In this document: positions 6,912 to 11,092 of the stretch, piece after piece | Numbering within the stretch: the first letter of the stretch is position 1 | Layout of the letters: each line of letters begins with the position of its first letter | DNA from: Lentisphaeria bacterium | GTDB lineage: Bacteria; Verrucomicrobiota; Lentisphaeria; Oligosphaerales; JAFGRS01 | Assembly: GCA_016935045.1 (NCBI GenBank) | Contig: JAFGRS010000694.1 | Coordinates: 1-11,092, forward strand | DNA length: 11,092 nt | Direction: 5' to 3' | The notes under the pieces: generated by a model | The model's input: the letters and a program-made list of their open reading frames with translations, nothing else | Databases searched by the model: none | What the model was told of the DNA's origin: nothing | Made by a program: the position numbers and the translations under genes

Positions 6912-9488
6912 CTACCGCTGCGTGAACCGCCGCCGGACGGGGTCGTATCGGAAGGTGTCCGGATCCTGCTCCCGGAACCAGCTCAGTACGCAGCCGGGGT
7001 CGTGCAGTTCCCGGGGTTGCATGCCCGGGATGCGCACTCCCTGCCGGATGGCGTCGGTGGCGGCCCAATCGGTGCGCATTTCGCGTTCGTCGAGTTCGTG
7101 GAGGCGCCTGGCGATGTCCGCCGGGGCGTCGGCGCAACCGTGCCGCAGCGCCACCGCGTACACGTCCCTATTCAGGAGCTGGTACCGCTCCATCTGCCGG
7201 GGCCGGTTCGCCCAGATCCGCTGCACGCATGCGTCCAGTGCTTCCCGGAGGTCCGGGATCCGGAAGAGCACGTCGTAGCGGTCGACGGAGGGGGCCCTTT
7301 CGAACTCCTCCAGGAGCCTCGGGTAGACCACCGCGTTGCCGCTCCAGGCCAGCGCCCGGAAACACTCCAGCGCGAGGGGCCCCGGAACGAGCAGCAGCTT
7401 CTCCAGGGCCGGCCGGGCAGCCTCCAGCCAGCCGCGTTCGAGGACCACGACGAGGAGGTCCGGCAGGGAGGGCAATGCCTCGACGATCCCGTCGCGATGT
7501 TCCTCCCGCAGGCCGTCCGCCAGGGCGGCCAGGAGGGTCTGGCGGCTGAAACCCCGGGCGACCCGGGTCGCCTCGAGGAAGACGGGGAGATGAGCACCGG
7601 CGGTCTCTGCGAGGCGGAAGCAGAGGGTGTGGTCGCGGGGCAGGGGCCGCTCGTGGGCATCGAGGAGGCGGATCACGGCGAGCAGGTACCGCCCCACCTC
7701 GTCCCGGCTCGCCCCCGGCTCGGGGACGGGAAGCTCGGCAAAGCGGGCGTCGAGCTGACCTCGGGGAAGGCGTTCCCCCGCGCTGGCCACCGTCGCCGGC
7801 TCGTCGCCGGGCAGTCCGGGAACGCGGAAGGGACCCGTGCCGCAAGCCACCGTGAACCGGTCCGTGAAACGCTTGCGCAGCACGACCAGCTTCGCCGTCT
7901 CAAGGTCCTCCTCCGAAAGCGGCCGGAAGCCCGATGGGGCACTCCCCTGGAAGCCGCAACGCAACAGCACCCGGGGCCGCGAGGTGTGTCCCGCCAGGGT
8001 TGCACGGGGCACCAGGGAGTTGCCTTCCGGAAGAACCGCGACGGCACGTTCCGGCAGCCGCAGCAGCAACGCATGGGAGTAGCCGATGGGTGGGCCCGTC
8101 CCGGAGGTCTGCTGGCCGCGCGAACTCCAGAGTGTGAGCTGTTCAAGGCGGACAGCCAGGTTCACGCCCTCGCCGGAACGGTCCGCCGCGACCAACGTCC
8201 AGCGCGAGGCGCCGTCCACCAGGTCCGAACCCGGCGCCAGGGCCAACTCTCCCACCAACTCCCAGCGGAAGAGGATGGCCTCCATGGACCCGGAAAAGGA
8301 GACCACGTCCCCGGCCGCCGGGAGGCCGTCCTCGAAGGCCAGCCACCCGGCCGCGGCATCGGGGACGGCCGTCCCGCTCACGTGGTCGGCACGGAACAGC
8401 ATGTTCCCGCCCAGGCAGGCGTTCCAGGCCTGCATCTCGCGTTGGCTGACGAAGCCGCCGCGCCAGCCCTGGATGGGGCCACGCGGGGCGGCGAAGGGCC
8501 TGACGACCCACCCACGGGTGCCGCCGGAAGCCAGCAGCCTGCCGCCTGTGCCGCGCCAGGCCACTTCGCAGGTCGACGGCAGCCCGGAGAGGTCCGGCGC
8601 GAGGTTGAGCGACACGCCTGGTGTGCCGCGGTGGGTCATGGCGCCGAAGCGGATGCCCGTGGGGGAGACCGCCGCCGTTCCCGCCCGCAGGGGCATCGGT
8701 TCCACTCCGCCGGCCCCGGGCGCGACGGCGAAGGGGTACCACGGCCAGACCAGGAGGATCGCGCTGACGGCCCCTTCCAGGACCACGACGCCGGCGGCCC
8801 GGCGTCCGAATCCCCAGCGTTCCCGCACGGCGTGGCGGCAAAGGAGGGCGAGTCCTGCGACCAACATCGTCGCCGCGGCCAGCAGCCTGCCGGGCTCATC
8901 CAGTTCCGGTTCGGGGATATGCCACGGTCCGAGAAGGGCCACGGTTGCCACGGCCAGCCAGATCCCGGCCAGGGACAATCCCGAAGCCAGGAGACCGGCC
9001 GCAAACTGCTTCGGGTCGCGCCATAGCGACGCGAAAACGGCGTTGCCGGCGCAGAGCAGGGCGTGGACCACCAGGGTCTCCATCGCGGCCCGCAGGACCA
9101 GGCCCCCGTCGATCCCCGACGCGCCCAGGTAGACCACCTCCTGGACCACCCGCATGCCTACCACCAGGATGCCGATGTAGAGGAGCTTGCCCAGGAACCG
9201 ATCCCGCGCGGGCACCGGCCGCGTCGCCAGGAACCCATCGCTGCGCGACGGCGAGTCCGTCAGCACCACGACCAGGCACAGGATCATCTCGAAAAGGAAC
9301 AGCCACACCGGCAGCGAGGCCGCTCCCATGGCCCCCACCCGACCGGTGTACCCATGCCGGTCGCAGGTGAATTCCCCAAACCAGCCCAGGTTCGTGCCCA
9401 GGTCCAGGAGCAGGAATCCCAGCCAGAGCCCCAGCGGGACTCGGGTCAAGTGCACGTCCTTGCGCAGTTGGTTCCATGCCAGGCGCAT
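6912..9488 (-). CDS. ABC permease-like protein with large exported C-terminal domain (first of pair)
   Basis: An 858-residue protein with about seven N-terminal membrane helices (roughly 17-38, 58-77, 100-123, 136-156, 162-188, 201-220, 232-254) and then some 600 residues without a membrane segment, predicted extracytoplasmic. The loop after helix 2 carries F-L-A-T-R-P-V (86-92) and a lysine (K101), typical of ABC-2-type permeases working with a YtrB-like ATPase. Residues about 620-810 are helical and HEAT-like, and F-R-Y-D-P (846-850) lies near the end, paired with F-R-Y-N-P in the downstream paralogue. The start is coupled to the ATPase: TGATG puts stop and start on one shared base, with GGAGGG (9497-9502) 8 bases upstream of the ATG. 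A TTG at 9506 is a less likely start. Coupling implies stoichiometric expression with the ATPase. A permease lacking a C-terminal membrane bundle but carrying so large an exported domain is unusual; a mechanosensor or envelope-factor role is possible. Confidence 0.82.
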   Translation of the reverse strand: MRLAWNQLRKDVHLTRVPLGLWLGFLLLDLGTNLGWFGEFTCDRHGYTGRVGAMGAASLPVWLFLFEMILCLVVVLTDSPSRSDGFLATRPVPARDRFLGKLLYIGILVVGMRVVQEVVYLGASGIDGGLVLRAAMETLVVHALLCAGNAVFASLWRDPKQFAAGLLASGLSLAGIWLAVATVALLGPWHIPEPELDEPGRLLAAATMLVAGLALLCRHAVRERWGFGRRAAGVVVLEGAVSAILLVWPWYPFAVAPGAGGVEPMPLRAGTAAVSPTGIRFGAMTHRGTPGVSLNLAPDLSGLPSTCEVAWRGTGGRLLASGGTRGWVVRPFAAPRGPIQGWRGGFVSQREMQAWNACLGGNMLFRADHVSGTAVPDAAAGWLAFEDGLPAAGDVVSFSGSMEAILFRWELVGELALAPGSDLVDGASRWTLVAADRSGEGVNLAVRLEQLTLWSSRGQQTSGTGPPIGYSHALLLRLPERAVAVLPEGNSLVPRATLAGHTSRPRVLLRCGFQGSAPSGFRPLSEEDLETAKLVVLRKRFTDRFTVACGTGPFRVPGLPGDEPATVASAGERLPRGQLDARFAELPVPEPGASRDEVGRYLLAVIRLLDAHERPLPRDHTLCFRLAETAGAHLPVFLEATRVARGFSRQTLLAALADGLREEHRDGIVEALPSLPDLLVVVLERGWLEAARPALEKLLLVPGPLALECFRALAWSGNAVVYPRLLEEFERAPSVDRYDVLFRIPDLREALDACVQRIWANRPRQMERYQLLNRDVYAVALRHGCADAPADIARRLHELDEREMRTDWAATDAIRQGVRIPGMQPRELHDPGCVLSWFREQDPDTFRYDPVRRRFTQR

Positions 9489-10429
9489 CAGTGGGTCCCT
9501 CCGCAACCGCCATTGCCATGGAGGCCGTCCAGCTTGTAGGAACGGGCCAGGGCGACGAAGATCTCCCGCAGCGGCATGGGGGCGGCGTGGTGCTGGCGCG
9601 CCCCGGGCACGTGGGCAGCCAGTGCCGCGGTCAGGGCATCCGGGTCTCGGTACGCAGAGTCCACGAAACGGAGTGTCCGCACCGCCATCTCGGGATTGAG
9701 CCAGGTCGAAGGCAGGCCGGGAGGCAGGGGAGCACTCTCATCCAGGACGACCTCGACGCGGCGGAAGCGGGCCTGGAGGGCCTCGGTGGTCTCGGCCAGA
9801 CGCAACCGGCCCCGGTCCAGGATGGCAACCCTGTCGGCAAGGCGCTCGACCTCGTCGATGTCGTGGGACGAGATGAAGACGCTCCAGCCCTCGTCCTCCG
9901 TCAGCTCGAGCAGTCCGCGGATGAACTCGTCCCGCACCAGGGGGTCCAGCCCGGTGAAGGGCTCATCCAGCACCACCAGCCCGGGCCGGTACGCCAGGCT
10001 CGAGAGCAGGGCCGCCTTCATCCGCATGCCCCGCGACAGGGCCCCGAGTTTGGTGCATCCGGGCAGGTCGAACTGCAGCCGCAGCTTCGCCTCGAAGCCG
10101 GCATCCCAACTGGGGTACATGGCCCGGCAGTAGGCCAGGAAACCGTCCACCGTCATCCACAGGGGCAACTCCTGGTTCTCGGAGACGTAGCCGATGCGGC
10201 AGAACTGCGCCGGACCGAGGCAACGCGAGTCGCAACCCAGCACGCGGATGGTGCCCGAATCCGGGGCCAGGATGTTCAATACGCACTTGATCGTCGTGGT
10301 CTTGCCGGCGCCGTTGGGCCCCAGGAATGCCGTGATGGCGCCCTCGGGCACATCCAGATCGAGGCCTTCCACGGCCACCGTCCGGCGGAAGGTCTTGCGC
10401 AGCCCGCGAATCTCGATGATCGGATCCAT
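9488..10429 (-). CDS. ABC transporter ATP-binding protein, YtrB-like
   Basis: A 313-residue cytoplasmic ATPase that would energise the two downstream permeases. Visible motifs are Walker A G-P-N-G-A-G-K-T (37-44), a signature L-S-R-G-M (131-135), Walker B L-V-V-L-D-E-P (151-157), the D-loop G-L-D (160-162) and the switch histidine H189. The Q-loop region reads G-Y-V-S-E-N-Q (80-86), with Glu84 where many family members have Gln. The L-S-R/K-G-M signature and the GntR neighbour match the YtrB-like group. Beyond the nucleotide-binding domain is an accessory C-terminal domain (about 215-313) ending in a Gly/Cys/His-rich tail. The start could be ATG 10429 (AGGGGA, 5-base spacing) or GTG 10462 (GGAG, 6-base spacing, 11 extra residues). 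I prefer the ATG because the fold begins at once. The gene lies 60 bp after the repressor gene and overlaps the next gene by one base. Confidence 0.92.
   Translation of the reverse strand: MDPIIEIRGLRKTFRRTVAVEGLDLDVPEGAITAFLGPNGAGKTTTIKCVLNILAPDSGTIRVLGCDSRCLGPAQFCRIGYVSENQELPLWMTVDGFLAYCRAMYPSWDAGFEAKLRLQFDLPGCTKLGALSRGMRMKAALLSSLAYRPGLVVLDEPFTGLDPLVRDEFIRGLLELTEDEGWSVFISSHDIDEVERLADRVAILDRGRLRLAETTEALQARFRRVEVVLDESAPLPPGLPSTWLNPEMAVRTLRFVDSAYRDPDALTAALAAHVPGARQHHAAPMPLREIFVALARSYKLDGLHGNGGCGGTH
9497..9502 (-). promoter_or_regulatory. Ribosome-binding site for the first permease, inside the ATPase gene
   Basis: GGAGGG lies 8 bases before the ATG at 9488, within the last codons of the ATPase gene. 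It decides the permease start over the TTG at 9506 and fits translational coupling through the TGATG overlap. Confidence 0.75.
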
Positions 10430-10489
10430 CGCCGTCCCCTTTGGTCTCGATTTGCCGCTCACCGGTTGCTCCGTCGCCCCGTGCGCACT

Positions 10490-10882
10490 TCACCGCAGCC
10501 CCCGGAACCCCGTCTCCTCCGCCGTCCGCTGCACGACCTCCACCACGTCCGCCAGAACCAACCCGAGATCCCCCGCCTCACGCAGCAGGTCCCGACAGCG
10601 CGGACGCAACTGCCGCAGACGATCCCCCCGCGAAGGCAACGCCGGAACCGTCACCACCATCCCGATCCCCGGACGGCTCACCAGGTAACCGTCTTCCTTC
10701 AGCTGCCTCACCACCTTGTGCGCCGTGGTCGGACTGATGCGCAATTCCTGCCCCAACGCCCGAACCGACGGAAACAGGTCCCCGGCCGACAACTGACCCG
10801 TCAGTACCGCCTTCCGTACCGCCTGCACCAACTGGTCCGAAACCGGTACCCCATCCTCAATCTCAACATGAAAGGGAAGCAT
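10490..10882 (-). CDS. GntR-family transcriptional repressor, YtrA subfamily
   Basis: A 130-residue DNA-binding protein, the typical length for the short YtrA type, which lacks a large ligand-binding domain. The winged helix-turn-helix spans about 12-78 and shows the GntR pattern: G-D-L-F-P-S-V-R-A-L (34-43), I-S-P-T-T-A-H-K-V (49-57), the L-K-E-D-G-Y-L turn (61-67) and the wing P-G-I-G-M-V-V (71-77). A short helical tail for dimerisation follows. The ATG at 10882 was chosen because GAGGG (10891-10895) sits 8 bases upstream; longer in-frame versions would begin inside the promoter, including a TTG that is part of the -35 box. It is first in the operon, as YtrA-type regulators usually are, and probably represses its own transcription through the dyad over the -10 element. 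Confidence 0.93.
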   Translation of the reverse strand: MLPFHVEIEDGVPVSDQLVQAVRKAVLTGQLSAGDLFPSVRALGQELRISPTTAHKVVRQLKEDGYLVSRPGIGMVVTVPALPSRGDRLRQLRPRCRDLLREAGDLGLVLADVVEVVQRTAEETGFRGLR

Positions 10883-10898
10883 GCCATCGGCCCTCAGT

Positions 10899-10935
10899 GT
10901 GCCATCTGTACCAACAATACTGATACACCTGGCAC
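10899..10935. promoter_or_regulatory. 37-bp dyad over the -10 box, candidate operator for the GntR repressor
   Basis: On the minus strand, outer arms GTGCCA and TGGCAC (6 bp, perfect) and inner arms TGTA and TACA share one centre, with further matches nearer the middle; 13 of 18 base pairs are complementary overall. The dyad covers the spacer, the -10 box and the start region, so binding would block RNA polymerase. This is the expected arrangement for autoregulation by a YtrA-type GntR protein. The binding itself is inferred. Confidence 0.65.
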
Positions 10936-10942
10936 TTGTCAA
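10914..10942 (-). promoter_or_regulatory. Sigma70-type promoter of the gntR-ABC operon
   Basis: Read on the minus strand, a perfect -35 box TTGACA (10937-10942) is followed by a 17-bp spacer and a -10 box TATTGT (10914-10919, four of six consensus positions). The expected transcription start is near 10907, about 25 bases ahead of the repressor ATG. A nine-base T-tract on this strand (10955-10963) lies where an UP element would be, about 48-56 bases upstream of the start. Confidence 0.8.
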
Positions 10943-10954
10943 GGGGTGGGGCGG

Positions 10955-10963
10955 AAAAAAAAA
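10955..10963 (-). promoter_or_regulatory. A/T tract upstream of the promoter (UP-element-like)
   Basis: Nine consecutive A (plus strand; T on the minus strand) interrupt very GC-rich sequence 12 bases upstream of the -35 box. The position suits contact by the RNA polymerase alpha subunit. It could equally be a simple homopolymer. Confidence 0.3.
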
Positions 10964-11041
10964 CGGGAGGGGGGGGCTTCCGGTTCTGCGGACCGTCCCA
11001 CGGCTGGACGTCTCGGAACTGCTACAGATCTCGTTGCGCGA

Positions 11042-11084
11042 TAAGGACTATGGACAATGGACCATGGACTATGGACCTTTGGAC
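11042..11084. repeat. Heptamer tandem repeat (NATGGAC type)
   Basis: Five contiguous 7-bp units run TAAGGAC, TATGGAC, AATGGAC, CATGGAC, TATGGAC (11042-11076), followed by an 8-base variant CTTTGGAC (11077-11084). Only the first bases of each unit vary. The array lies upstream of the minus-strand operon, close to the window edge, and may continue beyond it. It does not look coding. Confidence 0.8.
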
Positions 11085-11092
11085 AGCGATGA

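Noticed and set aside
4954..7278. Plus-strand open frame of over 700 codons across the second permease gene
   Set aside because: It mirrors a well-supported minus-strand gene, has a Gln/Arg/Gly-rich translation and no recognisable motif. The same applies to plus-strand frames at 7002-9026 and 9476-11044.
10883..10942. Longer GntR start at 10942
   Set aside because: The start codon would be the TTG of the TTGACA -35 box and the extension would translate the promoter and operator; the ATG at 10882 has a good ribosome-binding site.

Overview
The window is a GC-rich bacterial chromosome segment (roughly two thirds G+C by eye). It has ordinary bacterial ribosome-binding sites and one clear sigma70-type promoter. 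The lineage cannot be fixed from the sequence alone. The mix of a Gfo/Idh/MocA oxidoreductase, an amidohydrolase, GC-rich palindromic intergenic repeats and an 'ATGGAC' heptamer array resembles what I recall from PVC-superphylum genomes (Verrucomicrobiota, Kiritimatiellota, Lentisphaerota). That placement is an impression, not a demonstration.

Layout. Positions 1-140 are a tandem array of a 32-bp GC-rich unit whose junctions form perfect 12-bp palindromes. A two-gene plus-strand unit follows: an NAD(P)-dependent oxidoreductase of the Gfo/Idh/MocA family (274-1329) and a TIM-barrel metal-dependent hydrolase (1375-2655), 45 bp apart. They look like a small catabolic cassette for a sugar, uronate or cyclitol derivative of unknown identity. 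A gene-poor stretch of about 500 bp (2656-3153) holds an AT-rich island with a weak promoter candidate, two short dyads and a larger hairpin. After it comes a plus-strand gene (about 3154-4272) for a probable membrane-anchored zinc metallopeptidase with an HECAH motif, a downstream candidate Glu ligand and a cysteine cluster. I do not recognise it as a named family.

The right 60% is one minus-strand operon converging on the metallopeptidase gene. From its promoter near 10940 leftwards it encodes a 130-residue GntR repressor of the short YtrA type, an ABC ATPase, and two very large ABC permease-like proteins (858 and 832 residues). Each permease has about seven N-terminal membrane helices followed by roughly 600 residues of soluble domain predicted to lie outside the membrane. 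The two permeases share motifs at matching positions and so appear to be diverged paralogues forming a heterodimer. The operon promoter is good (TTGACA, 17 bp, TATTGT), and a 37-bp dyad centred on its -10 element is a strong candidate operator for the repressor.

How the genes work together. The GntR protein probably represses its own operon and releases it in response to a ligand or envelope stress. The ATPase would then power the two permeases, whose long exported domains are the unusual part. The window ends in a heptamer tandem array (11042-11084) that may continue beyond the edge.
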